Positions 21,232 through 29,129 are shown, counted from the first letter of the stretch. The stretch is 34,459 nt of DNA from Pseudonocardiales bacterium (GCA_003244255.1 QHCD01000041.1:1-34459), one strand, 5' to 3'. The notes: a model not told the origin generated them from the letters alone. Numbers and translations are program-made.

Positions 21232-21295
21232 TGTTGATCATGCGCTTTCGGGACGCGACACGCCGTCTTGGCGTCCCGAGACCGCATGATCAACA
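21232..21295. repeat. Long inverted repeat / hairpin between ribY and hisG
   Basis: The outer arms are 13-base perfect complements (TGTTGATCATGCG at 21232-21244, CGCATGATCAACA at 21283-21295). The inner arms are 9-base perfect complements (TCGGGACGC at 21248-21256, GCGTCCCGA at 21271-21279). The intervening 3 bases are partly paired and the loop is 14 nt. The result is a stem of about 25 bp. It lies after the ribY stop and before hisG and has no U tract. It may be a terminator-like or REP/MITE-like intergenic element. Confidence 0.85.
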
Positions 21296-21316
21296 TCGGT
21301 TGGGGGGGTTGGGAGG

Positions 21317-22321
21317 CTAGCCGCCGGTGGCCGGGAGGTAGGCGTTGCTGTACGCGTCGGTCGCGGTCACCGGCTTGGTGAGCAGCCCCGCCGAGCGCAT
21401 GAACGTCGCCATCGCCGACCAGGCCGCCGGGCTGTGGTAGCCCGCCCTGGCGCTTCGCAGCAGCGGAATCGTCGCGGCCAGGACGGCTGCGGCCTGCGCC
21501 CGTGCACCTGTGTCCGCGAGGCCGGGCACGTATTTCTCCGACAGCGTGATCGCCTCGTCAGGGTGCGCAGTCATGTACCGCTGTCCTCGAAGCGTGGCCG
21601 CCACCAGCTTGCGGACCTCGGCACCTCGCTTGGTCAGCGTTGTGGTCAGCGCACCGAGCCCGACGCCGATCAGGGGCGGGCTGGCGCCACCCGCGAGCCG
21701 GATTGTGCGCACCGGGTGCCCGGCCGCAGCGAACTGCACGGCCTCGTTGTTGACATAGCCCATAACGGCGTCGACCCGTTTCGCGGTGAGCGCGGCAACC
21801 TGAGTGAAACCGATGTTCTTGATCGTGACGTTCTTCGTCGAGAGCTTGGCCTGCTGCAGCAGCGCGAGCAGCCCGAAGTACGACTCGCCGTACGGCCCCG
21901 GCACGCCGATGCTGTGCCCACGCAGGTCTCGGGCGCCGGCGATCGACGATCCCGCCGGCACCATCAGCGCCACCGGATAGGTCTGGAACAGGGTCGCGAT
22001 GTCGACGACGGGAACGCCGGTGGCCCGGCCCTGCATCATCTCATCGCCGCCAGCCTCGACGACGTCCTCGTGTCCGGACGCCAGCGCCGTGAAGAGCCCT
22101 TCCGACGCGCCGTGGTGCCGCAGCGTCACGTCGAGCCCGGCCGACCGGTAGTACCCCTTCGCGGCGGCGACGTAGAACGGGGCGAACTGGATGTTCGGCG
22201 TGTAGGTCAGGCCGATCGTGAAGCGGTCGCCGCCGGCCGGGTGACGCGAGCACGACGTCACCCCGAGCAGGCTGACGGCCGCGGCCAGGGCCGCGACGGC
22301 CGCGCGGCGGCTTCGGGTCAT
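21317..22321 (-). CDS. ribY: ABC transporter substrate-binding lipoprotein, probable riboflavin/flavin importer (RibY-like)
   Basis: 334-residue NMT1/THI5-like periplasmic-type binding protein. A signal peptide (about 1-24) ends in the lipobox LGVTSC, so it is anchored outside the membrane. FTIGLTYTPNIQFAPFYVAA (about 35-54) and KGYYRSAGLDVTL are the family's ligand-site opening; GVPGPYGESYFGLLALLQQA lies in the middle. Family members bind pyrimidine thiamin precursors or riboflavin. The FMN riboswitch ahead of the operon favours riboflavin. The ATG overlaps the permease stop by 4 bases (ATGA). Substrate assignment is inference from regulation; family membership is secure. Confidence 0.82.
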   Translation of the reverse strand: MTRSRRAAVAALAAAVSLLGVTSCSRHPAGGDRFTIGLTYTPNIQFAPFYVAAAKGYYRSAGLDVTLRHHGASEGLFTALASGHEDVVEAGGDEMMQGRATGVPVVDIATLFQTYPVALMVPAGSSIAGARDLRGHSIGVPGPYGESYFGLLALLQQAKLSTKNVTIKNIGFTQVAALTAKRVDAVMGYVNNEAVQFAAAGHPVRTIRLAGGASPPLIGVGLGALTTTLTKRGAEVRKLVAATLRGQRYMTAHPDEAITLSEKYVPGLADTGARAQAAAVLAATIPLLRSARAGYHSPAAWSAMATFMRSAGLLTKPVTATDAYSNAYLPATGG

Positions 22322-23097
22322 TGAGAGCTCCGATGTTCGAGCAGCCGGATCAGGCCGTAGAGGCCAGCGGCCAGCAGGGCGAGCATGAGCAGGGTCGCGA
22401 ACAGGCCGGTGGTGTCGGTGGCTTGGCGCTGGACCGAGAGCAGCTCGCCCAGCCCGTTGCCGCCCATCACGAACTCGCCGACGACGGCTCCGGTGATCGA
22501 CAGCGTCAGGCCCGTGCGCACTCCGGCGAGCACGCTCGGCAGTGCGAGCGGAAACTCGATGTGTAGGAGCATTCGCCAGCGGTCCACGCCGTCGACCCGC
22601 GCGGCATCGAGCACGTCGGGGTCCAGCGAACGCAGGCCGAGTACGGCCGCGACGAGGATGGGAAAGAACACGAGCAATGCGCACAGCAACGCGATGGGCA
22701 GCAGGCCGTAGCCCAGCCACAACGCGAGCAGCGGCGCCAGCGCGACGGCCGGAAGTGCTTGCGAGGCAGCCAGATACGGCTCCAGGGCCGCCGCGGCAAT
22801 CCGGCTGTGCGCGATGAGATGGGCCAGCGGCAACGCCACGCCGATGCCGATTGCGCTGCCGGCGGCGGCCTCCTTCAGCGTCACCGCGGTGTAGTCGAGC
22901 AACGAGCCGTGCGCCAGGTCGTGCCAGAACTGGCGGACCAGGCCCTCCGGCGCGGGCAGGAAGAACGCCGACACGGCGCCACTGCCGTGCAGCAGGACCC
23001 ACAGCGCGAGGATTGCGACTCCGAGCCCGATGGGCGCGGCCAGGGCAGACCCGCGACGACGGGGTCGCCGGGCCGCCGAGCCCGCTGTTCCAGCCAC
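22318..23097 (-). CDS. ribX: ABC transporter permease, probable riboflavin importer (RibX-like)
   Basis: Inner-membrane permease with about six helices. The EAA-loop signature is DAARVDGVDRWRMLLHIEFP followed by LALPSVLAG, which contacts an ATPase. I place the start at GTG 23097 (259 residues), not at ATG 23208. The extra 37 codons would be low-complexity sequence lying inside the riboswitch expression platform, and a stem (23101-23157) hides the bases immediately before this GTG. From the GTG the first helix begins after about 20 residues, as is usual in the family. No ATPase gene is adjacent, so the transporter must borrow one. Confidence 0.8.
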   Translation of the reverse strand: MAGTAGSAARRPRRRGSALAAPIGLGVAILALWVLLHGSGAVSAFFLPAPEGLVRQFWHDLAHGSLLDYTAVTLKEAAAGSAIGIGVALPLAHLIAHSRIAAAALEPYLAASQALPAVALAPLLALWLGYGLLPIALLCALLVFFPILVAAVLGLRSLDPDVLDAARVDGVDRWRMLLHIEFPLALPSVLAGVRTGLTLSITGAVVGEFVMGGNGLGELLSVQRQATDTTGLFATLLMLALLAAGLYGLIRLLEHRSSQ

Positions 23098-23100
23098 GTT

Positions 23101-23157
23101 CCCCGATCCCTCTCCGCGCGCCGAAGGCGCGATCCAGGCGCGGATCCGGGATCGGGG
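23101..23157 (-). promoter_or_regulatory. Riboswitch expression platform: stem hiding the ribX ribosome-binding region
   Basis: On the RNA, GGGATCGGGG (23110-23101), which ends three bases before the GTG, pairs perfectly with CCCCGATCCC (23157-23148) upstream. Inside lies a second hairpin, CGCGCC-TTC-GGCGCG (23131-23117). Closing this stem would block translation initiation, which is the usual way high-GC FMN riboswitches act. Confidence 0.6.
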
Positions 23158-23220
23158 AGGCGACAGCGGGCGCACACGACCGAGAGCAGCCGCGACGGCG
23201 TGAGGCATCCACGCCGGCCC

Positions 23221-23351
23221 GCGCGCTGCCTCCCATCCGGACTCTCACCGTCGGCGCCGGAATTCCACCGGCTCAACCGGCCCCATTGTGGCGGGGCGCG
23301 GGTCGCGGACTGTCACCGCCGGTTCGGAATTTCACCGACCCCGGAGCGCGC
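23221..23351 (-). promoter_or_regulatory. FMN riboswitch (RFN element)
   Basis: The minus strand contains the conserved RFN core in order: GGTCGGTGAAATTCCGAACC, GGCGGTGACAGTCCGCGACC, then GGTTGAGCCGGTGGAATTCC, GACGGTGAGAGTCCGGATGG and GAGGCAG. The ends pair as P1 (AGCGCGC at 23345-23351 with GCGCGCT at 23221-23227). Every invariant block of the six-stem aptamer is recognisable. The element precedes ribX-ribY and should repress them when FMN is abundant. Confidence 0.95.
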
Positions 23352-23423
23352 GAACTTGCACGTCGCTCCCCAGTGTGACACCCCGCGCTCCGCGTCGACG
23401 GCGCGGGTGGCACCCTCGGGCCA

Positions 23424-23468
23424 ATGCAGCCGGTGGCGGACGTCTTCCTACGCCGGCTACTTCGGTGA
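23424..23468 (+). CDS. Possible 14-codon leader ORF before the DUF3054 gene
   Basis: ATG at 23424, 14 codons ([14 protein letters not shown]), with the stop TGA at 23466-23468 overlapping the GTG of the next gene (GTGA). No Shine-Dalgarno precedes either start. Translational coupling from this short ORF could explain how the downstream gene is started, but chance cannot be excluded. Confidence 0.25.
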   Translation: MQPVADVFLRRLLR

Positions 23469-23836
23469 ACCGGATCGGCGCGTGCGGGCTGGATCTACTC
23501 GCGGTCGTGGTGTTCGTCGTCATCGGGCGCGCTAACCACGACGAGGGTGAGACGGTCGCCGGCCTGGCCCGCACGTTGTGGCCTTTCGCGGTCGGTCTCG
23601 GCGTCGGCTGGGGGCTCGCGTGGCTGGCCCGCCGGGACTTCGGCCGGATCGGGACCGGTGTCGTCGTCTGGCTCGCCTGCGTCGGAATCGGCATAGTGTT
23701 GCGCGCCGTGGCCGGGCAGGGCGTCGCCGCGGCCTTCGTCGTCGTAGCGCTGGTTGTTCTCGGCCTGTTCCTACTGGGTTGGCGAGCGGTCGATCGGCTC
23801 AGCCGACGGCTGCGCGCGCACGCAGCGCGTCGATAG
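23465..23836 (+). CDS. DUF3054 family membrane protein
   Basis: 123-residue integral membrane protein with four predicted helices (about 8-20, 35-52, 60-78 and 84-104) and a basic C-terminus. The helix pattern and motifs such as [19 protein letters not shown], then [17 protein letters not shown], match the actinobacterial DUF3054 family, whose function is unknown. The start is GTG 23465. It is divergent from the riboswitch-controlled importer. Its 3' end overlaps the convergent rpe gene by 38 bases. Confidence 0.75.
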   Translation: MNRIGACGLDLLAVVVFVVIGRANHDEGETVAGLARTLWPFAVGLGVGWGLAWLARRDFGRIGTGVVVWLACVGIGIVLRAVAGQGVAAAFVVVALVVLGLFLLGWRAVDRLSRRLRAHAARR

Positions 23837-24473
23837 CAGTCGCCGGATCGTCGGCGCCATAGACCGCCGAGCCTGCGACGAACACGTCGGCCCCGGCCTC
23901 CGCGGCCGCCTCGATGGTGTCGGCGTCAATGCCGCCGTCGACCTCGATGTGCAGCCGCAGGTGTCCGGACTGCACCCGTCTCCTGGCCTCGCGCACCTTC
24001 GGCAGCACGTCGGTGCGGAACGCCTGACCGCCGAATCCCGGCTCGACGGTCATTACCAGCAGGGTGTCGAAGCCGCGGAGCAGGTCCAGGTACGGCTCGA
24101 GCGGCGTACCCGGTTTGATCGCAAGACCGGCCAGAGCGCCGGCGGACCGGATCGCCCGCGCCGTTCCAGCCGGATCCGCTGCGGCCTCGACGTGGAACGT
24201 GACGTTGTGCGCGCCCTGCTCGGCGTAGGGCGGTGCCCAGCGGTCCGGATCGTCGATCATCAGGTGGCAGTCAAGCGGTAGCCCGGTCGCCTTGCGCAGG
24301 CTGGTGACGACGGGCAGCCCGATCGTCAGGTTGGGGACGAAGTGATTGTCCATGACGTCGACGTGCAGCCAGTCGGCCTTGTCGTCGACGGCTGCGGCGG
24401 CGTCGGCCAGCCGGGCAAAGTCGGCCGCGAGGATGCTCGGCGCGATCAGCGGGGTCGGGCCGGGCGGGGTCAT
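23799..24473 (-). CDS. rpe: Ribulose-phosphate 3-epimerase
   Basis: Interconverts ribulose 5-phosphate and xylulose 5-phosphate in the pentose phosphate pathway. The 224-residue TIM barrel has [13 protein letters not shown] (about 11-23), the metal-binding [17 protein letters not shown] (about 38-54), [12 protein letters not shown] and HIEVDGGID near the C-terminus. The start is ATG 24473. It lies 25 bases after rsmB. Ribulose 5-phosphate is also a precursor of riboflavin, and rpe neighbours rib genes in many actinobacteria. Confidence 0.97.
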   Translation of the reverse strand: MTPPGPTPLIAPSILAADFARLADAAAAVDDKADWLHVDVMDNHFVPNLTIGLPVVTSLRKATGLPLDCHLMIDDPDRWAPPYAEQGAHNVTFHVEAAADPAGTARAIRSAGALAGLAIKPGTPLEPYLDLLRGFDTLLVMTVEPGFGGQAFRTDVLPKVREARRRVQSGHLRLHIEVDGGIDADTIEAAAEAGADVFVAGSAVYGADDPATAIDALRARAAVG

Positions 24474-24498
24474 GATCCCCGAGTTTAGTAACGGGATC

Positions 24499-25833
24499 TC
24501 AGCGTCGTAGCAGGGCGAGGAACATCGCGTCGGTGCCGTGCCGGTGTGGCCAGAGCTGAATGGTCGGACCGTCGCCGAGGTCGGGCACACCGGGCAGCAG
24601 CGGCCGGGCATCGATGAGCGTCGCCTCGCGCTGCTCGACGACGGCGGCGACGACGCCATGGGTTTCGGGCAGGTACGGCGAGCAGACGGCGTAGCCGACG
24701 ACGCCGCCCGGCCGCACCGATCGCATGGCCGAGCGGAGCAGCGCGAGCTGCAGCGCGGTCAGCTCGGCGACGTCGTCGGGACGTCGACGCCAGCGCGCCT
24801 CCGGCCGACGCCGCAGCGCCCCCAGCCCCGTGCACGGCGCGTCGACCAGCACGCGATCGAACGTTGCCTCTGCCCAGGCCGGCGTCATTCCGTCGGCTTC
24901 GACGACATCGACGGGCAGTCCCTGGCAGGCGCGCGCGACGAGCCTGGCCCGGTGCGGGCGTGGCTCGACGGCCGTGACCCGGGCGCCGGCCGGGGCAAGT
25001 GACGCGAGCAGCGCGGTCTTGCCTCCCGGCCCGGAACACAGGTCGAGCCACCGGCGGTCGCGGCCGTCGATGGGCACGGTCGCGAGAGCCGTCGCAACCA
25101 GCTGGCTGCCCTCGTCCTGCACCCCGGCCCGGCCGTCGGCGACGGCGGTGATGCCGGCCGGATCACCGCCGTGGAGGCGCACCGCATAGGGCGACCAGGG
25201 GCCCTCGCTGCCGCCGGTGGCGTGTCTCAGGTCCGCGCGCTCGATCCGTCCGGGCCGGGCGACCAGGTGCACGAGCGGCCGCTCGTTGTCCGCCGCGAGC
25301 GCCTGCCGAAGCTCCGCGGCGCCGCCGTCGCGATCGCCGTCGCCGTCGAGCGCGTCCCGGAACGCCTCGACGATCCAGCGCGGGTGGGCGAATTCGAGCG
25401 CCAGCCCGTCGATGGAGTCGGCGCCGTCGGCAAGGATCCCGATCCACTGCGCCCTATCGTGCTGAGCAAGCCCGCGCAGCACCGCATTGACGAAACCGGC
25501 GGTCCGCCGGGAGGCGAGGTCCACAGACGTGCTCACCGCTGCGTGGGCCGGAACCCGCAGGTACAGCAGCTGATAGGCACCGAGCCGGAGCAGGTCGAGG
25601 ACCGAGGGTTCCACAGTGGACAGATCGCGTGAGCTGCAGCGCGCGATGACCGCGTCGAGTGTGCCCTGCGCGCGCAGGGCGCCGTAGGTCAGCTCGGTGG
25701 CGAAGGCGGCGTCGCGACCAACGAGGTCGCGTTCGCGCAGTAGCCCCGGGAGCAGCAGGTTGGCGTAGGCCCCGTTCTCGTTCACGGCGTGCAGGGCGTC
25801 GTAGGCCGCTCGACGTGCGGGGTCGGTGCTCAT
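24499..25833 (-). CDS. rsmB: 16S rRNA (cytosine-967-C5)-methyltransferase family protein
   Basis: RsmB/Sun-type enzyme of 444 residues. An N-terminal NusB-like RNA-binding domain (about 5-130) precedes the SAM domain. Visible are the SAM loop [16 protein letters not shown] (about 265-280), motif [20 protein letters not shown] with the release cysteine, and motif [15 protein letters not shown] with the nucleophile cysteine. The start overlaps the fmt stop by 4 bases (ATGA type). It encodes a copy of the palindrome repeat (Ser-Thr-Val-Glu). Confidence 0.95.
   Translation of the reverse strand: MSTDPARRAAYDALHAVNENGAYANLLLPGLLRERDLVGRDAAFATELTYGALRAQGTLDAVIARCSSRDLSTVEPSVLDLLRLGAYQLLYLRVPAHAAVSTSVDLASRRTAGFVNAVLRGLAQHDRAQWIGILADGADSIDGLALEFAHPRWIVEAFRDALDGDGDRDGGAAELRQALAADNERPLVHLVARPGRIERADLRHATGGSEGPWSPYAVRLHGGDPAGITAVADGRAGVQDEGSQLVATALATVPIDGRDRRWLDLCSGPGGKTALLASLAPAGARVTAVEPRPHRARLVARACQGLPVDVVEADGMTPAWAEATFDRVLVDAPCTGLGALRRRPEARWRRRPDDVAELTALQLALLRSAMRSVRPGGVVGYAVCSPYLPETHGVVAAVVEQREATLIDARPLLPGVPDLGDGPTIQLWPHRHGTDAMFLALLRR
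25610..25620. repeat. TCCACAGTGGA palindrome, copy 7 (in rsmB)
   Basis: The 11-base core is perfect and the outer pair is broken (T for G on one side). Encodes Ser-Thr-Val-Glu in the rsmB frame. Confidence 0.85.
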
Positions 25834-26759
25834 TCGAGGTGTTCGCCGCTGGCCGGCCGCGCGCCCCGCGCCCAGTCCGCTGCCGACATCGGGCGCTTGC
25901 CCGGTGGCTGGACGTCGCCCAAGCGCACTGCTCCCCCGGCGGCTGCACCGACGACGATGCCGTCGCGTTCGACCCGCAGTTCACCCGGCGCAAGACTGTC
26001 CACTGTGGACGTCGGCGCCACGGGACCGAGTTTCATCCGCTCGCCGCGGAAATTCGTCCAGGCGCCGGGTACCGGCGTGCAGCCGCGAATCCGCCGGTCT
26101 ATGACGGACGCGGGCAGCGACCACTCGACTCTGGCGTCGTCGACGGCGATTTTCGGCGCGAGCGATACGCCGTCGGCCGGCTGCGCGACGGGTTGAACGG
26201 TGCCGGCTGCGATGGCGTCGACCGTCGCGAGCAGCAGCAGCGCGCCGGATTCGGCCAGCCGAGTCAGCAGCTCGCCGGCCGTGTCTCGCGGACCGATCGA
26301 CTCGGTGACCACACCGAACACCGGCCCGGTGTCGAGGCCGGACTCCACCCGGAACGCCGAAGCGCCGGTGATCTGGTCGCCAGCCATCACGGCATGCTGC
26401 ACGGGCGCAGCTCCGCGCCAGGCCGGCAGCAGCGAGAAGTGCAGGTTTACCCAACCGTGTCGCGGAATCGCCAGCGCGGCAGGCGGGACGAGCGCGCCGT
26501 ACGCGACGATTGGACAGCAGTCGGGTTCGAGTTCGGCGAGCGCAGCGAGGAAACCGGGCTCGGCTGGCCGGCGCGGCGTGAACGTCGGGATGTCGTGTGC
26601 GCGGGCGAGCTCGGCGACGGGAGAGGCCTTGACCCTGCGGCCTCGGCCCTGTTCGGAATCGGGTCTGGTGACGACCGCGACGACGTGGTGCCGGGAATCG
26701 ATGAGTGCTCGCAGCGACGGGACCGCGGCAGCGGGGGTACCGGCGAAGACGAGCCTCAG
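25830..26759 (-). CDS. fmt: Methionyl-tRNA formyltransferase (CTG start codon)
   Basis: Formylates initiator Met-tRNA using 10-formyl-THF. The 309-residue product begins (M)[18 protein letters not shown], the family N-terminus, followed by [29 protein letters not shown], the catalytic [16 protein letters not shown] (Asn and His) and, C-terminally, [10 protein letters not shown]. The codon before RLVFAGTP is CTG at 26759-26757, six bases after AAAGGA. In this frame there is no ATG, GTG or TTG between the upstream TAG and codon 117, so CTG is the only sensible start. The stop overlaps the rsmB start by 4 bases. Confidence 0.93.
   Translation of the reverse strand: MRLVFAGTPAAAVPSLRALIDSRHHVVAVVTRPDSEQGRGRRVKASPVAELARAHDIPTFTPRRPAEPGFLAALAELEPDCCPIVAYGALVPPAALAIPRHGWVNLHFSLLPAWRGAAPVQHAVMAGDQITGASAFRVESGLDTGPVFGVVTESIGPRDTAGELLTRLAESGALLLLATVDAIAAGTVQPVAQPADGVSLAPKIAVDDARVEWSLPASVIDRRIRGCTPVPGAWTNFRGERMKLGPVAPTSTVDSLAPGELRVERDGIVVGAAAGGAVRLGDVQPPGKRPMSAADWARGARPASGEHLE
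25998..26010. repeat. GTCCACTGTGGAC palindrome, copy 8 (in fmt)
   Basis: Encodes Ser-Thr-Val-Asp in the fmt frame. Confidence 0.9.
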
Positions 26760-27362
26760 GGCGGTTCCTTTCTCTCGGCGTGGATAGGGTTCAGCCTACG
26801 GCGTCACATCGGCGGTTCTGTCGTGTAGCAGTCGCTCATCGTCAATCACGCGCCGGCTAAGTAGAAACTTGCGGTTGGTGCTGGGTAACGGTTTGCGGGT
26901 CGTAGTTCTGTCGGTCGTCGGGGCTAGCTTGTGGTCATGGATTCGACCACCCACTCGCAGATGGCGGCCGCATCCAGGCCGCTTCGCGCCGCGAGCCCCC
27001 GGGGCGCGGGTGCGGACCGTCGCGGCGCAATCGACCGGGTCTTCGCGCCTGAGGACGCCCAGTCGTGTGCGTCGATCCGACCCTGGTGGCATGCGTGCGC
27101 ATCGTCGACCGTGCGCTCCGAGCACGGACGATCGACGGCGTCCCGGGTCGACACGATGAAGTCGCTGAGCCAGCGACCCTTGACCTCGCGCCTCCGCTTC
27201 ACACCCGCTGCCACACACAGCCGGCGTGGGTGGCCGGATCGCGTCCAACTCTGTCATCCGGTTGCACTCCGTACTGACCTCGCACCATGAGTGATGCCCG
27301 AATCGTGCTCTAGCTGCCGTCACCGTTGCCGGGCTACGGTCAGGCGCCGGTGATTCCCTTCT
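26760..27362. other. Stretch without a confident gene
   Basis: About 600 bases between the divergently transcribed fmt and the secreted Asp-box gene. Near fmt a TAGGCT (minus strand, about 26799-26794) resembles the rRNA promoter -10, but its -35 is poor. The minus-strand open frame 26924-27214 (96 codons) is not obviously a shadow of anything. It ends with GLDAAAICEWVVESM, which faintly recalls the end of aminoglycoside-phosphotransferase-like proteins, but I see no catalytic motif. It may be a decayed gene. I call nothing here. Confidence 0.4.
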
Positions 27363-27372
27363 AGGAGGACCT

Positions 27373-28995
27373 ATGCGCAGAATGGCGACGATGCTGGCCG
27401 TGGCCTCGACCGTGGCCGCGACAATCGGGGTGGCCGTGCCCATCGCCGCCACCGCAGCCGGCGGCACGCCCCTGTGGCGGCTGCACGTCGAGCGGTATCC
27501 CGGCGGCATCTCCAGCGGCGTGCGCGCGCAGGCCTCGCCCGAGGCCGCCGCCGCGGCGGCCGCGCACCGCAGCGCCGGAGCGACCGCCCCGGCCGTGAGC
27601 TTTGGCAGCAACGTCCAGATGAACAGCGATTCCAACCCGCCGGTACCGCAGAACGAGACGGCGGTGGCGGCCAGCCTGGACAACCCCATGATCGCGGTCG
27701 CGGCGGCCAACGACTACGTCAGCGGCGGCAACGTCGTGATGCGCACCCTGGACGGCGGCCGGCACTGGACGTCGACCCGCGTCACCCCGCAATTCGTTGG
27801 CACCGGGGACTTCTGCTCCGGCGGTGACCCTTCGGTGGCCTACAGCCGACGTGACCACACCTTCTACATGAGCCAGCTGTGCTTCTTCCGGTCGCTGCCC
27901 TACTCCGAGGTTCAGGTATTCGCCTCCCGGGACAACGGCCGGACCTGGACCCCCGGCAGGTTGTCGGCCCGCGCGGCGTCGAACTACAACTACGCGACCG
28001 GAAAGGTCAACACGTCCGTCTTCAACGACCGGGAAACGATTGCGGTCGACAATGTGCCAACCAGCCCGCACTACGGGCGGCTGTACGTCGCCTACACGAA
28101 GTTCCACCTGCAGAGCAACGGTTTCAGCGACTACTGCCCGATCCAGCTCTCCTACACAGACACGGTGAACCCCAACAACCCGTCGCTGACGACGTTCCGG
28201 CACACCAGCGTGCAGCCGGACAACCCGGGCGGCACGGGCACCGGTCGCTCGGCGAACCAGGCCGGGTTCCCGGTCGTGGAGTCCTCCGGCGCCCTGGACA
28301 TCGGCTTCATGCAGGAGAACTGCAACGACGCCTACGACCCGCACCTGTTGTTCCAGAAGTCGGTCGACGGCGGCCGGTCGTTCCTGGCTCACGCCGTGCA
28401 GATCGACAAGCAAGGCCAATATCGAGACTTCCTCGATCCGCAGAAGGACGACACGCTCCCGCCGACGCATTTCCGGGCACCCAACTCCGTCTCGCTGGCC
28501 TACAGCCCGCGGACCGGCGGGCTGACCGCCGTCTACCAGAACAACATCAACCGGCCCAGGACCAAGGCAGACATCTCCGTCCAGCAGTCTGCGGACGGCG
28601 GTCTGACCTGGTCCGACGCACGGTTCCTGTCCACGGATGCGAGCGGCCGGCCGGCCGGCAACGACCAGTTCTTCCCCTCGGTGACGGCGGCCGGCAGCGG
28701 CGACCTCTATGCCATCTGGCTGGACCGCCGTCTCGACCCGCACAACATCCGGATCAACACCTGGCAGGCCACCTCCCATGACAACGGCCGCAGCTGGAGC
28801 AGCCGCCGCATCAGCACCACAGACTGGAACCCCAACCTCGGCTTCTTCTCCAGCGGCGCGTTCATCGGCGATTACATCGGCGTCGCGGCCAGCAGCACCA
28901 ACGTCTATCCGACCTGGACCGACGGCCGCGACGACGCGATTACTCGCACCGGGATCGGCGAGACCGACATCTTCACCGACGTCGAGACTCGCTGA
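27373..28995 (+). CDS. Secreted sialidase-like beta-propeller protein with Asp-box repeats
   Basis: 540-residue exported protein. A signal peptide (about 1-29, ending ATAA) and an Ala-rich spacer (to about 75) precede a propeller with five Asp boxes: TLDGGRHWTS, SRDNGRTWTP, SVDGGRSFLA, SADGGLTWSD and SHDNGRSWSS. Asp boxes (SxDxGxTW) occur in sialidases and many other propellers. I do not see the arginine triad arrangement that would prove sialidase activity, so the substrate is unknown. AGGAGG (27363-27368), four bases before the ATG, fixes the start. No partner gene is nearby; an insertion-sequence remnant follows. Confidence 0.82.
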   Translation: MRRMATMLAVASTVAATIGVAVPIAATAAGGTPLWRLHVERYPGGISSGVRAQASPEAAAAAAAHRSAGATAPAVSFGSNVQMNSDSNPPVPQNETAVAASLDNPMIAVAAANDYVSGGNVVMRTLDGGRHWTSTRVTPQFVGTGDFCSGGDPSVAYSRRDHTFYMSQLCFFRSLPYSEVQVFASRDNGRTWTPGRLSARAASNYNYATGKVNTSVFNDRETIAVDNVPTSPHYGRLYVAYTKFHLQSNGFSDYCPIQLSYTDTVNPNNPSLTTFRHTSVQPDNPGGTGTGRSANQAGFPVVESSGALDIGFMQENCNDAYDPHLLFQKSVDGGRSFLAHAVQIDKQGQYRDFLDPQKDDTLPPTHFRAPNSVSLAYSPRTGGLTAVYQNNINRPRTKADISVQQSADGGLTWSDARFLSTDASGRPAGNDQFFPSVTAAGSGDLYAIWLDRRLDPHNIRINTWQATSHDNGRSWSSRRISTTDWNPNLGFFSSGAFIGDYIGVAASSTNVYPTWTDGRDDAITRTGIGETDIFTDVETR

Positions 28996-29129
28996 CCCAA
29001 GCCGGTCGACCGCGACATCGTACCCGACCGCCTGGTCGGCCAGCTAAGGGTGAGGGGTGTCGGCGCGGGGGTGCCGGATTCGAAGGCCGGGTTGACCAGC
29101 TGCTGCCCGACCACCCCGCCGCGGCTGCG

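Noticed and set aside
23098..23208. N-terminal extension of ribX from ATG 23208
   Set aside because: Lies in the riboswitch expression platform and encodes low-complexity Arg/Ser/Pro sequence before the usual permease start.
27361..28779. 472-codon minus-strand frame opposite the Asp-box gene
   Set aside because: Shadow frame; the plus-strand gene has a signal peptide, Asp boxes and a strong ribosome-binding site.
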